Positions 15,327 to 24,133 of a stretch of DNA of 64,000 nt are shown here, one piece after another (within the stretch, counting starts at the first letter, position 1; the number at the start of each line of letters is the position of its first letter). The notes beneath the pieces are model-generated. The model was not told the DNA's origin and made no database searches. It saw nothing but the letters and a program-made list of their open reading frames with translations. The DNA lies in assembly GCF_001514305.1 (NCBI RefSeq), contig NZ_KQ949097.1, forward strand, positions 1 to 64,000. The letters run 5' to 3'. A program made the position numbers and the translations under genes. The DNA comes from Streptomyces dysideae (GTDB lineage: Bacteria; Actinomycetota; Actinomycetes; Streptomycetales; Streptomycetaceae).

Positions 15327-15350
15327 AGCCGCCGCAGGAAGGCCGCCGCC

Positions 15351-15407
15351 ATGAGTCATGAGTTGAACCGCAGAAGCTTCGTCAGCGCAGCATCCTCAGT
15401 CGCGTGA
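15351..15407 (+). pseudogene. Orphan Tat leader, 18 codons then stop
   Basis: ATG at 15351 has an AGGAAGG site and encodes MSHELNRRSFVSAASSVA followed by TGA. The NRRSFV motif is the beginning of a twin-arginine signal, but the peptide ends where the hydrophobic core should start. It is most simply the surviving 5' end of a secreted-enzyme gene cut by deletion. Its operators and ribosome binding site remain, so it may still be translated as a short leader. Confidence 0.6.
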
Positions 15408-15469
15408 GCGGCCGCACCGACCCTGCCGCCGTCCGCCTGCGGGGGCGGTGGCCCTGTGTCCGGAGCAGC

Positions 15470-16188
15470 TCGCCGAGCAACACGCACCCGCCCTCACCAC
15501 CGTCTCCGTCCCCGCACAGGGACGGGGCCGCGTGGCGGTCGAGCAGATCGACCACCACGGCACTCGCCCGGGCGCACCGCACGCTGTGGGACGCCGACGT
15601 CACGGTCGACTTCGCCCACCCCGAACTCGAGTTGAGCCGCTACCGTCTCGTCGTCGCACCGGACCTGTTCCTCCTCTCCGACGGGGCGGCCGAGAATCTG
15701 CGCCGTTACGTCGCCGGCGGCGGGACGCTCCTCGTCCAGCATGCGAGCGGCTACGTCGACGAGTGCCTCCACGCCCGCCTCGGCGGCTACCCGGCCACTC
15801 CCCTGCGCGGGGTGCCGGGCATCCGCGTGGAGGAGTACCGGCCACTGCGGCGCAGCGAGCGGATCACCCTGTCGGACGGAACACAGGCACCGCCTGGAGC
15901 GAGTCCCTGCGCACCGAGGGCGCCGAGACGCTCGCCGCCACCGACGCCGGCTACGGCGCCCTGGTCGCCCGGATGCTCGACGAGGCCGGAGTGGGCCCCG
16001 AGATGCCGGGCCTGCCCCCGCAGGTCGAGGCCGTCACCCGACGCACCCCGGACGGACGCCGCCGGCGCTTCCTGATCAGCCACCGCACCGAACCCGTGCC
16101 TCTGCCCGAGCCCGCCCACGACCTGCTCACGGGCGGCACGGTGTCCGAACTGCCCGTCGGCGGCTGCGCCGTACTCCGTACCGCCTGA
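15470..16188 (+). pseudogene. Decayed GH42 beta-galactosidase (trimerisation domain and C-terminus)
   Basis: In one frame, from about 15560 to 15880, lies the GH42 beta-galactosidase middle domain: ALWDADVTVDF-like text, ELSRYRLVVAPDLFLLSDGA, YVAGGGTLLVQHASGYVDE, RLGGYPATPLRGVPGIRVEE. Near 15885 the reading frame shifts and continues as AWSESLRTEGAETLAATDAG through PVGGCAVLRTA to a stop at 16188. The catalytic barrel of about 380 residues is absent, and the 5' part is also out of frame. The gene is therefore broken by a large deletion and at least one frameshift. It lies first in the cluster, where an intact enzyme would complement the GH36. Confidence 0.8.
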
Positions 16189-16230
16189 GCACGGAGCACC
16201 GTCCCCCTCTGCCCCACCCGAAAGGCAGCC

Positions 16231-18372
16231 ATGACCAGCGCACCGCAGATCCTCCGATGGGGTCACCGGGCCCTGGAGGTCGAGATCGGCGTCGGCGAAG
16301 ACGGCACCGCCCGCCTCACCCATGTCGGCCTCCCCGGCGGGACACCTCCCGAGCGGCGCTCCTGGCCTCCGCTGCCCCTGGTGGAGGTGACGGCCGCGGG
16401 TCACGGCCGTGGCTGGTCGGGCAACCACCTGGTGGGCACCGATCTCGGCGGGCGTCTGCGCCACCGGTCCCACCACGCGACCCGCGACGGCGGCTGGCAC
16501 ACACTGACCGTGCACCTCCACGATCCGGAGACCGAGCTGGTCGCGGAGGTGACCTACCGATCACCGGACGGCATCCCCGTGCTCCGCAGCGAGGTGACCC
16601 TGCGCAACGAAGGGCGGACCACGCTGCACCTGGAGTCGGTCAGCTCGCTCGCGGTGGGCTGCCTCACCCCGCAGGACCCGGCGGCCATCGACGCCGCGGA
16701 CCTGCTGTGGGCGGAGAACGACTGGCTCGCCGAATGCCGCTGGCAGCGACAGCCGATGCGTCTGACCACACCGTCCCTCAGCGGACGCGTGAGCTACGGG
16801 CACGGCAGAGCCGGCTTCGCCCTGAACGGACAGGGCACCTGGTCCAGTTGCGGACGCCTCCCCATGGGCGGCCTGACGGACCGGATCACCGGCCGCACCT
16901 GGGTGTGGCAGATCGAGCACAACGGCGGGGGCTGGCGCTGGGAATGCGAAGAGCGGGACAAGGCGGCCTACGCGGCGCTGTTCGGCCCCACCGACACCCA
17001 CCACGGCTGGCGGCACCCCCTTGAACCCGGCGCCGTCTTCCGCACCGTACCCGCCGCCCTGTCCTTCAGCGCCGACGGCGGCCCCGACGCCGCGTTCGCC
17101 GCGCTGACCCGCTACCGCCGCGCCCAGCGCCGCCCGCACGCTGACCACCAGCGCCTGCCCGTCATCTTCAACGACTACATGAACTGCCTGATGGGCGACC
17201 CCACGACCGAGAAGCTGCTGCCGCTCATCGACGCCGCGGCCGACGCGGGCGCGGAGTACTTCGTGATCGACGCCGGCTGGTACGACGGCGACAACGGCGG
17301 CTGGTGGGACACCGTCGGCGCCTGGGAGCCCGCCGTTTCTCGGTTCCCCGGGACGCGCGGGATCCACGAGGTGCTGGACCGCATCCGGGAACGCGCCATG
17401 GTTCCCGGCCTGTGGCTGGAGCCGGAGGTGATCGGCGTACGCAGCCCCATGGCCAAGTCCCTGCCCGACGAGGCGTTCTTCCGCCGCGACGGCGCCCGCG
17501 TCAGGGAGGCCGGCCGGCACCACCTGGACCTGCGCCACCCGGCCGCCCGAGCGCACCTGGACCAGGTCGTGGACCGCCTGGTCGGCGAGTGGGGCGTCGG
17601 CTACCTCAAACTCGACCACAACGTCGACCCCGGCTCCGGCACCAGCGCCCACCCCGGCGAGACCCCGGGCGCCGGCCTGCTCGGCCACAACCGGGCGCAC
17701 CTCGACTGGCTCGACGGCGTCCTCGACCGGTACCCGCACCTGGTGGTGGAGAACTGCTCCTCCGGCGGCATGCGCTGGGACCACGCCCTGCTGTCCCGGA
17801 TGCAGCTGCAGTCCACCAGCGACCAGCAGAACCTCCACCTCTACGCGCCCATCGCGGCTTCCGCGCCCACCGCCGTCACCCCCGAACAGGGTGCCGTCTG
17901 GGCGTACCCCCAGCCGGAGGACTCCCTCGACGAGGTGGCCTTCAGCATGGCCAACGCGCTCCTGGGCCGGATCCATCTCTCCGGCCGCATCGCCGAACTC
18001 GAGCCGGAGGCCCGCGCCCTGGTCCACGAGGCGGTAGCGGCGTACAAGGCGATCCGCGCGGACCTGCCACAAGCCGTGCCGTCCTGGCCACTGGGCCTTC
18101 CTGCCTGGGACGACCCCTGGATCGCCCTGGCCCTGCACACTCCCGCCACCACCTACCTCACCGCCTGGCGCCGACCCGGAACCGACGCCACGGCGACGCT
18201 GCACCTTCCCCACCTGCGGGACACCGCCGCCCGTGCCGACCTGCTCTACCCCTCGGTCAGCCGGGCCGTTTCCGCCTGGACGCCCGACACGGCCGAGCTG
18301 AGCCTGACCCTGCCCACCGCGCCGTCCGCCGTCCTGCTCCGCATCACCCCCACGGACCCCGGCGCTCCCTGA
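16231..18372 (+). CDS. Alpha-galactosidase, GH36
   Basis: A 713-residue cytoplasmic-type enzyme without signal peptide. The N-terminal beta-sandwich (about 1-290) is followed by a catalytic barrel with WLEPEVIG, nucleophile D462 in YLKLDHN, VVENCSSGGMRWD and acid/base D531 in STSDQQN. A short C-terminal beta domain ends the chain. GH36 enzymes release alpha-galactose from raffinose-type sugars and galactomannan fragments. GAAAGG precedes the ATG. It is the first intact gene behind the two LacI-type operators and lies 44 bases from the GH43 gene. Confidence 0.93.
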   Translation: MTSAPQILRWGHRALEVEIGVGEDGTARLTHVGLPGGTPPERRSWPPLPLVEVTAAGHGRGWSGNHLVGTDLGGRLRHRSHHATRDGGWHTLTVHLHDPETELVAEVTYRSPDGIPVLRSEVTLRNEGRTTLHLESVSSLAVGCLTPQDPAAIDAADLLWAENDWLAECRWQRQPMRLTTPSLSGRVSYGHGRAGFALNGQGTWSSCGRLPMGGLTDRITGRTWVWQIEHNGGGWRWECEERDKAAYAALFGPTDTHHGWRHPLEPGAVFRTVPAALSFSADGGPDAAFAALTRYRRAQRRPHADHQRLPVIFNDYMNCLMGDPTTEKLLPLIDAAADAGAEYFVIDAGWYDGDNGGWWDTVGAWEPAVSRFPGTRGIHEVLDRIRERAMVPGLWLEPEVIGVRSPMAKSLPDEAFFRRDGARVREAGRHHLDLRHPAARAHLDQVVDRLVGEWGVGYLKLDHNVDPGSGTSAHPGETPGAGLLGHNRAHLDWLDGVLDRYPHLVVENCSSGGMRWDHALLSRMQLQSTSDQQNLHLYAPIAASAPTAVTPEQGAVWAYPQPEDSLDEVAFSMANALLGRIHLSGRIAELEPEARALVHEAVAAYKAIRADLPQAVPSWPLGLPAWDDPWIALALHTPATTYLTAWRRPGTDATATLHLPHLRDTAARADLLYPSVSRAVSAWTPDTAELSLTLPTAPSAVLLRITPTDPGAP

Positions 18373-18416
18373 ACCACCCCCCGCCCGCATCACGAATCAA
18401 CGAGAGGACCTATCGG

Positions 18417-19928
18417 GTGCCCCCTCTGCGCCAGCCGGACGAACGCTTCGCCAACCCCGTGATCCCCGGCTTCCACCCCGACCCCAGCATCTGCCGCGTC
18501 GGCGACGACTACTACCTGGCCTGCTCCAGCTTCGAGTACTTCCCCGGGGTGCCCCTCTACCACAGCCGTGACCTGGTCAACTGGACGCAGATCGGCAACG
18601 CCCTGGACCGGCCGGAGCAGCTGCGTCTGTCGGACGCGCGGTCCTCCGGCGGGATCTACGCCCCCACCCTGCGCCACCACGACGGCCGCTTCTGGCTGAT
18701 CGTCACCAACTGCAGCGAGGGCGGCGGCAACCTGATCGTCACGGCCACCGACCCCGCCGGACCGTGGTCGGACCCCATCTGGGCGCCGGGTGTCCCCGGC
18801 ATCGATCCCGACCTGACCTGGGACGAGGACGGCACCTGCTGGTGCACGGTCGCCGGGGTCTCGCAGGTCCGTCTCGACCCGTCCACCGGGCAGACGTACG
18901 GAACGCCGCACAGGCTCTGGTCCGGCGCACCCGGCGCCAAGGCCCCGGAGGCGCCGCACCTGTACCGGATCGGCGACTACTGGTACCTGCTCATCGCCGA
19001 GGGCGGCACCGAGCGATGCCACGGTGTCTCGATCGCCCGCGGCCGTACGCCCGCCGGCCCGTTCGAGCCGTGCCCGGGCAACCCGATCCTCACCCACCGC
19101 GGCACCGACCACCCCGTCCAGAACACCGGGCACGCCGACCTGGTCCAAGGCCCCGACGGCTCCTGGTGGATGGTGTGCCTGGGAGTCCGACCGGGCGGCG
19201 GCACGCCGGGCTGGCACGTCCTCGGCCGGGAGACCTTCCTGACCCCCGTGACCTGGGTGGACGACTGGCCGGTCGTGGGCCAGGTCACCCTGGACCTGCC
19301 CGAGCTCCCGTGGCCGCTCTCCCCCGGCCCGGTCGAGGAGCACCGGGACGACTTCGACCTCGCCGAACTGCGACCGTCCTGGATCTCCCTGCGCGACCGG
19401 CCCGCCGCACACTGCACCACCAAGGAGCGCCCCGGATGGCTGACGCTCCGCGCGCGGGGCGGCTCCCTGGACGAGCCCGACGTGGTGTTCACCGGCCGGC
19501 GCCAGCAGCATCTGTCGTGCCGAGCGCGCACTCTGGTCGACACCGCGGAGGGCAGCGGTGGCCTCGCCGTCCGGCTCGACGAGCAGCACCACTACGAGAT
19601 CGAGGTGTCCGGCACGCGGGTGCGGGTGGTCGCGCGGGTCGGCTCCCTGCGCACGGTCGTGGCCGAACAGCCCGTGCCCACCGGGCCGGTGGTCCTCGCC
19701 GTCACGATCACGGAACCGCCGTCTCCGCACGGGCCGTGCACCGGACCCGACGTCGTCTCCCTCGGCGTCGAGCAGCCCGACGGCACGTTCACCGAGCTCG
19801 CGACCCTCGACGGCCGCTACCTGTCGACCGAGGTCGCCGGCGGCTTCACGGGCCGGGTCATCGGCATGTACGCCGCGGCAGGCACCGTCCACTTCGACTG
19901 GTTCGACTACGAGCCCCTCGACGGCTGA
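18417..19928 (+). CDS. GH43 beta-xylosidase/alpha-L-arabinofuranosidase
   Basis: A 503-residue protein with the five-bladed GH43 propeller in residues about 11-310: general base D22 in HPDPS, pKa-modulating D130 in GIDPDL and acid E178 in APEAPHLYR. The C-terminal beta-sandwich (about 325-503) is of the type found in xylosidase subfamilies. No signal peptide is seen, so oligosaccharides are presumably cleaved after uptake. Start is GTG at 18417 with GAGAGGA upstream; the open frame extends far left inside the GH36 gene but has no bias there. Confidence 0.9.
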   Translation: MPPLRQPDERFANPVIPGFHPDPSICRVGDDYYLACSSFEYFPGVPLYHSRDLVNWTQIGNALDRPEQLRLSDARSSGGIYAPTLRHHDGRFWLIVTNCSEGGGNLIVTATDPAGPWSDPIWAPGVPGIDPDLTWDEDGTCWCTVAGVSQVRLDPSTGQTYGTPHRLWSGAPGAKAPEAPHLYRIGDYWYLLIAEGGTERCHGVSIARGRTPAGPFEPCPGNPILTHRGTDHPVQNTGHADLVQGPDGSWWMVCLGVRPGGGTPGWHVLGRETFLTPVTWVDDWPVVGQVTLDLPELPWPLSPGPVEEHRDDFDLAELRPSWISLRDRPAAHCTTKERPGWLTLRARGGSLDEPDVVFTGRRQQHLSCRARTLVDTAEGSGGLAVRLDEQHHYEIEVSGTRVRVVARVGSLRTVVAEQPVPTGPVVLAVTITEPPSPHGPCTGPDVVSLGVEQPDGTFTELATLDGRYLSTEVAGGFTGRVIGMYAAAGTVHFDWFDYEPLDG

Positions 19929-20062
19929 ACCAGGCCCTCTCCCTCTGCTGACGACACGCATCACCCCATGGACCTGCAGCTGCGGGCGTGACCGGCGGTG
20001 GCGCCTGGTGGCCGCCCGGCCACGGACCGGATCACCCGTACCACGACCGAAAGGCATGACAC

Positions 20063-21817
20063 ATGAAGGACATACGGAGACCCTCACACCACCGCAGCCG
20101 GGGCCCCGGCCGGCTGGCCGCCCTGCTGCTGACGCTGGTCGTCATGTTGGGGCTGACCGGCGGCACCGCGCTGGCCGCGCCCGACGGCACGAGGAAGGCG
20201 TCGCAGTCGGCGGTCAGTGTTCCGGCTTCCGCCATGGACGCTGTCGCAGCGATGCAGCCCAGCTGGAACCTGGGCAACACCCTGGACGCCATTCCCAACG
20301 AGGATTCCTGGGGCAACGGGCAGACCACCAAGGCGACGTTCGAGAAAATCGCCGCGGACGGGTTCCGCAGCGTCCGCATCCCGGTGACCTGGAGCGACCA
20401 CCAGTCCGCCACCGCGCCGTACACCATCGACGCCACCTACATGGCCCGCGTCAAGCAGCTCGTCGACTGGGCGCTGGACAGCGGCCTGTACGTCGTGCTC
20501 AACGTCCACCACGACTCGTGGATGTGGGTCTCGAAGATGTCCACCGACCACGACAACGTGGTCGCCCGTTTCAACTCCAGCTGGGAACAGATCTCCGAGG
20601 AGTTCCGGGACGCGCCGCGCTCCCTGCTCTTCGAGAGCATCAACGAGCCGCAGTTCGACAACGCCACGGAAACGCAGAAGACCCGGTTCCTGGACGAGCT
20701 GAACGTCTCCTTCCACAAGATCGTCCGCGCCTCGGGCGGCGGCAACGCGGGCCGTTTGCTCCTCCTGCCCACGCAGTTCGGCAGCGGCGACCAGCACCTC
20801 ATGGACGACCTGTACACCACGATCAGCGCGCTGAACGACCCTCAGCTCGTGGCGACCGTGCACTTCTACAGCTGGTACCCGTTCAGCGTGAACGTCGCGG
20901 GCGGCACCCTGTACGACGCCGTCGCACAGAAGCACCTGGAGGATTCCTTCGCCAGCATGCACAGCACCTTCGTCGCCAAGGGCATCCCGCTCTATCTCGG
21001 CGAGTACGGTCTGCTCGACTGGCCCAATCACTTCCACCCCTCCCGCGTCGAGCGGGGCGAGGCGCTGAAGTACTTCGGGCATGTGGGCTACGCGGCGCGC
21101 AGGCACGGCATCACCACCGCTCTGTGGGACCCGTTCGCCTACCTGAACCGCGACACCCTCCAGTGGCGTGACCCGGCCCTGTTCGCCTGGATCAAGTCGA
21201 GCTGGACCACCCGCTCGGGCACGGCCTCCTTCGACAAGGTCTTCGTGCCGAAGTCCAGTACGGTCACCGCCAAGTCGCTCACCCTGAACCTCAACGGCAC
21301 CCGCTTCCGAGGGGTGTGGCAGGGCGGCACCAAGCTGGCCGCGGGACGGGACTACACCGTCTCCGGCAACCAGTTGACCTTCACCGCCAAGGCGCTGACC
21401 CGCCTGGTCTGCAACCGCGCCTACGGCGTCAACTCGACGGTCCAGGCCCGGTTCACCAGTGGGCTGCCCTGGAACATCGACATCGTCACCAACGACGTTC
21501 CGGTGCTGTCGGACGCCACCGGCACCACCGACTCGTTCACCGTTCCCACCCAGTACCGGGGTAACGACCTGGCGACCATGCACGCCACGTACGCCGACGG
21601 CAGCAACGCCGGGCAGACCAGCTGGACCCCGTACCAGGAGTTCAACAAGGCCTTCTCGCCCGACTACCCGAACGGCGCGATCATCCTCACCCCGGAGTTC
21701 CTCAACGCGCTCCGCGACGGTGAAACGGCGACGCTTGTCTTCCACTTCTACAGCGGCAACACCGTCACCTACCACGTCACCAAGTCCGGAAGCTCGGTCA
21801 CCGGCACGGTCTCCTGA
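20063..21817 (+). CDS. Secreted GH5 endoglucanase with C-terminal X2/Ig-like module
   Basis: A 584-residue secreted enzyme. A signal peptide covers about 1-38 (LLLTLVVMLGLTGGTALAA). The GH5 barrel runs about 55-375, with acid/base E195 in SINEPQ and nucleophile E314 in YLGEYG. The remainder starts with the X2 motif (LTLNLNGTRFRGVWQGG, GRDYTVSGNQLTF) and continues as a second beta-rich part to the end. X2 modules bind cellulose or cell walls. GAAAGG stands eight bases before the ATG. It closes the hydrolase cluster and is followed by a strong hairpin. Confidence 0.93.
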   Translation: MKDIRRPSHHRSRGPGRLAALLLTLVVMLGLTGGTALAAPDGTRKASQSAVSVPASAMDAVAAMQPSWNLGNTLDAIPNEDSWGNGQTTKATFEKIAADGFRSVRIPVTWSDHQSATAPYTIDATYMARVKQLVDWALDSGLYVVLNVHHDSWMWVSKMSTDHDNVVARFNSSWEQISEEFRDAPRSLLFESINEPQFDNATETQKTRFLDELNVSFHKIVRASGGGNAGRLLLLPTQFGSGDQHLMDDLYTTISALNDPQLVATVHFYSWYPFSVNVAGGTLYDAVAQKHLEDSFASMHSTFVAKGIPLYLGEYGLLDWPNHFHPSRVERGEALKYFGHVGYAARRHGITTALWDPFAYLNRDTLQWRDPALFAWIKSSWTTRSGTASFDKVFVPKSSTVTAKSLTLNLNGTRFRGVWQGGTKLAAGRDYTVSGNQLTFTAKALTRLVCNRAYGVNSTVQARFTSGLPWNIDIVTNDVPVLSDATGTTDSFTVPTQYRGNDLATMHATYADGSNAGQTSWTPYQEFNKAFSPDYPNGAIILTPEFLNALRDGETATLVFHFYSGNTVTYHVTKSGSSVTGTVS

Positions 21818-21828
21818 CGTGCCGCGCC

Positions 21829-21868
21829 CTCGCTCTGGCCGCCCGCTCCCCCGGGCGGCCAGAGCGAG
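21829..21868 (+). terminator. Perfect 17-bp hairpin terminator
   Basis: Bases 21829-21845 pair without mismatch with 21852-21868 around a CTCCCC loop, 12 bases after the endoglucanase stop. It marks the end of the hydrolase transcript. Confidence 0.88.
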
Positions 21869-21880
21869 TCCCCCGTGGGC

Positions 21881-21979
21881 TCACTCCTCCTTCGGCGGAG
21901 CCGTGCTCTCGCGGACGGTGAAGGTGGTTGCGATCTTCAGACCCACCTGCGGCACCGCCTCATCGCCGGCTGCACCGAG
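21881..21979 (-). pseudogene. Remnant of a LacI-family repressor, last 32 codons
   Basis: The frame ending at 21881 reads GLKIATTFTVRESTAPPKEE then stop. VRESTAPP is the usual C-terminal ending of actinobacterial LacI/GalR repressors. No DNA-binding domain or ligand domain is present upstream before the pirin gene. It is probably the tail of the regulator that once served this hydrolase cluster. Confidence 0.65.
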
Positions 21980-22037
21980 GCGGGCGGAAGCCTCGACTTC
22001 GGCCCAGCCTTCCCACACCGTCAGTGATTTCCGCAGT

Positions 22038-23003
22038 TCAACGGGCCCTTCCCCGTGGTTTCAACGGCGTCGGTGGCAGCTCGGGGGCCAGCAGGCGATC
22101 GCCGTCATACCCCTTCACCTCCCCGAATCTTGACCCTTCCATCCAATCCCGACGCGCCTGCACGATCTCCTCCTGCGACCGTCCGATCCAGTTCCAGAAC
22201 ATGACCAGCTCCTCCTCGAACGGCTCACCACCCAGGAGCATCAGGCCCGCGTCCGACTCGGCGCGCAACGGCAGTTCGGTGCGGCCGCAGCCGAGGTAGA
22301 GCATCGAACCGGGAAGCACCGGCACGCCGTCCACACGGGCCTCGCCGGACATGGACAGCACGGCGTACTCGAAGTCCGGCTCCAGTGGGAGGCGTACGTC
22401 GGTGCCGGCGGCGAGGGTCAGGTCTGCGCCGACGATCGGGGTGTACGCCGTGCCGGGTGAGGTGGCGCCGTCGAGGCTGCCGAGGATCAGCGTGGCCTGC
22501 AGACCGAGGGCCGTGACGACCGGCAGGTCGGCGTGGTGCTCGAAGCGCGGGTCGGTGTGGCGGTGGCCGTCGGGGAGGGCGACCCACAGCTGGGCGCCGT
22601 GCAGGAAGCGGGTGTGCGACCGGGGGCTCTCCTCGGAGTGGCTGATCGCCCGGCCGGATGTCATCAGGCCCAGTTCGCGCGGGCGGATCGTCTGGAGGCT
22701 GCCGGTCGAGTCGCGGTGCAGGACCTCGCCCTCGTGCAGCCAGCTCACCGTCTGCAGGCCCATGTGCGGGTGCGGGGGCACCTGCATGCCGGGCTCGTCG
22801 GCGATGTCGTCGGGGCCGTAGTGATCGACGAAGCACCAGGCGCCGACCATGCGGCGGCCCAGGTTGGGCAGCAGGCGGCGGACTTCGGTGGACTCGCCGA
22901 GCTTGACGCGGCGGGGGCTGAGAAGTTCACGTACGGGCTCGGCCACGACGAAGCCACGGCCGCCGCACACGGCGGGCACCGGCTGCCGATCAAGATTGCT
23001 CAT
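22038..23003 (-). CDS. Pirin family protein
   Basis: A 321-residue bicupin. The N-terminal pirin domain has the metal-binding pattern HPHMGLQTVSWLHEGEV and the preceding GAWCFVDHYGP (about residues 50-95); a second cupin domain follows from about 180. Some pirins act as quercetin dioxygenases or redox-sensitive transcription partners. ATG at 23003 is the sensible start; a TTG nine bases earlier is possible. It diverges from the MarR gene at 23126, and pirin/MarR pairs responding to phenolics or oxidants are plausible here. Confidence 0.9.
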   Translation of the reverse strand: MSNLDRQPVPAVCGGRGFVVAEPVRELLSPRRVKLGESTEVRRLLPNLGRRMVGAWCFVDHYGPDDIADEPGMQVPPHPHMGLQTVSWLHEGEVLHRDSTGSLQTIRPRELGLMTSGRAISHSEESPRSHTRFLHGAQLWVALPDGHRHTDPRFEHHADLPVVTALGLQATLILGSLDGATSPGTAYTPIVGADLTLAAGTDVRLPLEPDFEYAVLSMSGEARVDGVPVLPGSMLYLGCGRTELPLRAESDAGLMLLGGEPFEEELVMFWNWIGRSQEEIVQARRDWMEGSRFGEVKGYDGDRLLAPELPPTPLKPRGRAR

Positions 23004-23085
23004 GGCGCCCAACCTAGTCCCGCGGGGGCCGTTCCGTCAGTCCGTCGTCGGTCCGGCGGCCGGGCTGTCGCGGTGGCGACCAGCA

Positions 23086-23120
23086 ATAGTAGCCATGGAT
23101 ATAGTAGCCATGTACTGTAT
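23086..23120. promoter_or_regulatory. Probable MarR operator: direct repeats in the pirin/MarR intergenic region
   Basis: ATAGTAGCCATG occurs at 23086-23097 and 23101-23112, 15 bases apart, and the second copy extends to an imperfect palindrome ATAGTAGCCATGTACTGTAT. The AT-rich element ends six bases before the MarR ATG, a position typical for autorepression of both divergent genes. Confidence 0.6.
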
Positions 23121-23125
23121 CGGCC

Positions 23126-23617
23126 ATGAGCAAGGGATTCGAGATGGCCACGCCCGGCTTCCTGGTGTGGCGGCTGTCGATGAAATGGCGGGTGGCGGTC
23201 GACCGCGCGGTGGCCCCGTCGGGGCTCACGCACGCGCAGTACTCGCTGGTGGCCTCGCTGTACGGCATGCGGCGCTCCGGACTGCGCCCCAGTCAGCGGC
23301 AGCTCGCCGACCACACCGGTCTTGAGCCGCTCTACGTCTCGAAGCTCGCCCGCGCCCTGGAATCCGCCGGCCTCGTCGAACGCACCCGGGACCCCCGGGA
23401 CCCGCGTGCCGTGCAACTGGCCCTGACCGAGCGGGGCCAGGACGTCACACGGCAGGCGATCGAGATCGTCCAGGAACTCCTCCAGCGACTGCTGGAGCCG
23501 CTCGGCGGCCTGGACGGTGCGCGCACCCGGGAGTTCAGCCGCGAGCTGGCGGCCCTGCTCGACGTACCGCTCGATCCACCGTCAGGGAACACCGAGAACG
23601 AGATGGAGCAGTCATGA
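23126..23617 (+). CDS. MarR-family transcriptional regulator
   Basis: A 163-residue winged-helix protein. Residues about 45-115 hold the DNA-binding domain: PSQRQLADHTGLEPLYVSKL (recognition helix), ARALESAGLVERTRDPRDPRAV (wing). The C-terminal helix dimerises. The stop overlaps the next start by ATGA, so the two MarR-type proteins are made together and may interact. Confidence 0.92.
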   Translation: MSKGFEMATPGFLVWRLSMKWRVAVDRAVAPSGLTHAQYSLVASLYGMRRSGLRPSQRQLADHTGLEPLYVSKLARALESAGLVERTRDPRDPRAVQLALTERGQDVTRQAIEIVQELLQRLLEPLGGLDGARTREFSRELAALLDVPLDPPSGNTENEMEQS

Positions 23618-24060
23618 CCACCACCACTCCCCTGGTCGACCCCCGAGTCATAGCTCTGGCCCACTACGCCGCCCGCGCGCTTCTCGAGAATGTGCTGGCC
23701 CGCCACGGCGCGACATTCCAGCAATCCGTCACCCTCCGGCTCGTCGCCGTCGCCGACGGACCGGTCGAGCGGGACCGCCTCGTCGACAGCGTCGTCGGCT
23801 CACTGAAGATCGACGCGGCGGAGGCCCACTCCGTGGTCGACGAGCTGATCGCCGCCGAGCTACTGGCCCCTCAGGAGCAGTCCCGGGTGCGGATCACGGA
23901 CGCCGGACGGGATCTGCACAACAGGGCTTCCGCCGAGACCGCACCCATCACCGCCCGGATCTACGCCGGCATCCCGACGGAGGACCTCGCCGCGGCGGGA
24001 CAGGTGCTGGCTCTCATCACCGAGCGGGCCAACGCCGAGCTCGCCGCCATGACCCGGTAA
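23614..24060 (+). CDS. Small winged-helix (MarR-like) protein, partner of the preceding gene
   Basis: A 148-residue protein with a MarR-like outline: an N-terminal dimerisation helix (RVIALAHYAARALLENVL), a wing-like segment (LLAPQEQSRVRITDAGRDLH) and a C-terminal helix. The recognition helix (KIDAAEAHSVVDELIAAEL) is less basic than in typical DNA-binding members, so it may regulate through the preceding MarR protein. Translationally coupled to that gene. Function is not known. Confidence 0.82.
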   Translation: MTTTTPLVDPRVIALAHYAARALLENVLARHGATFQQSVTLRLVAVADGPVERDRLVDSVVGSLKIDAAEAHSVVDELIAAELLAPQEQSRVRITDAGRDLHNRASAETAPITARIYAGIPTEDLAAAGQVLALITERANAELAAMTR

Positions 24061-24133
24061 CCAGTGATCCAATAATCCAGTAATGGAATATTCAATCACC
24101 GTGCTCCGTTGACGGCGTCGAAGGAGGCCACCA

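Noticed and set aside
14903..15352. A 149-codon minus-strand frame over the operator region.
   Set aside because: No codon bias, no ribosome binding site, and it covers two strong plus-strand operator palindromes.
16561..18393. A 610-codon minus-strand frame across the alpha-galactosidase gene.
   Set aside because: Composition-driven antisense frame; the plus-strand GH36 motifs and catalytic residues are complete.
17304..18416. N-terminal extension of the GH43 frame far into the GH36 gene.
   Set aside because: The added 371 residues are Arg/Pro/Gly-rich shadow sequence; GTG at 18417 has a ribosome binding site and starts right before the propeller.
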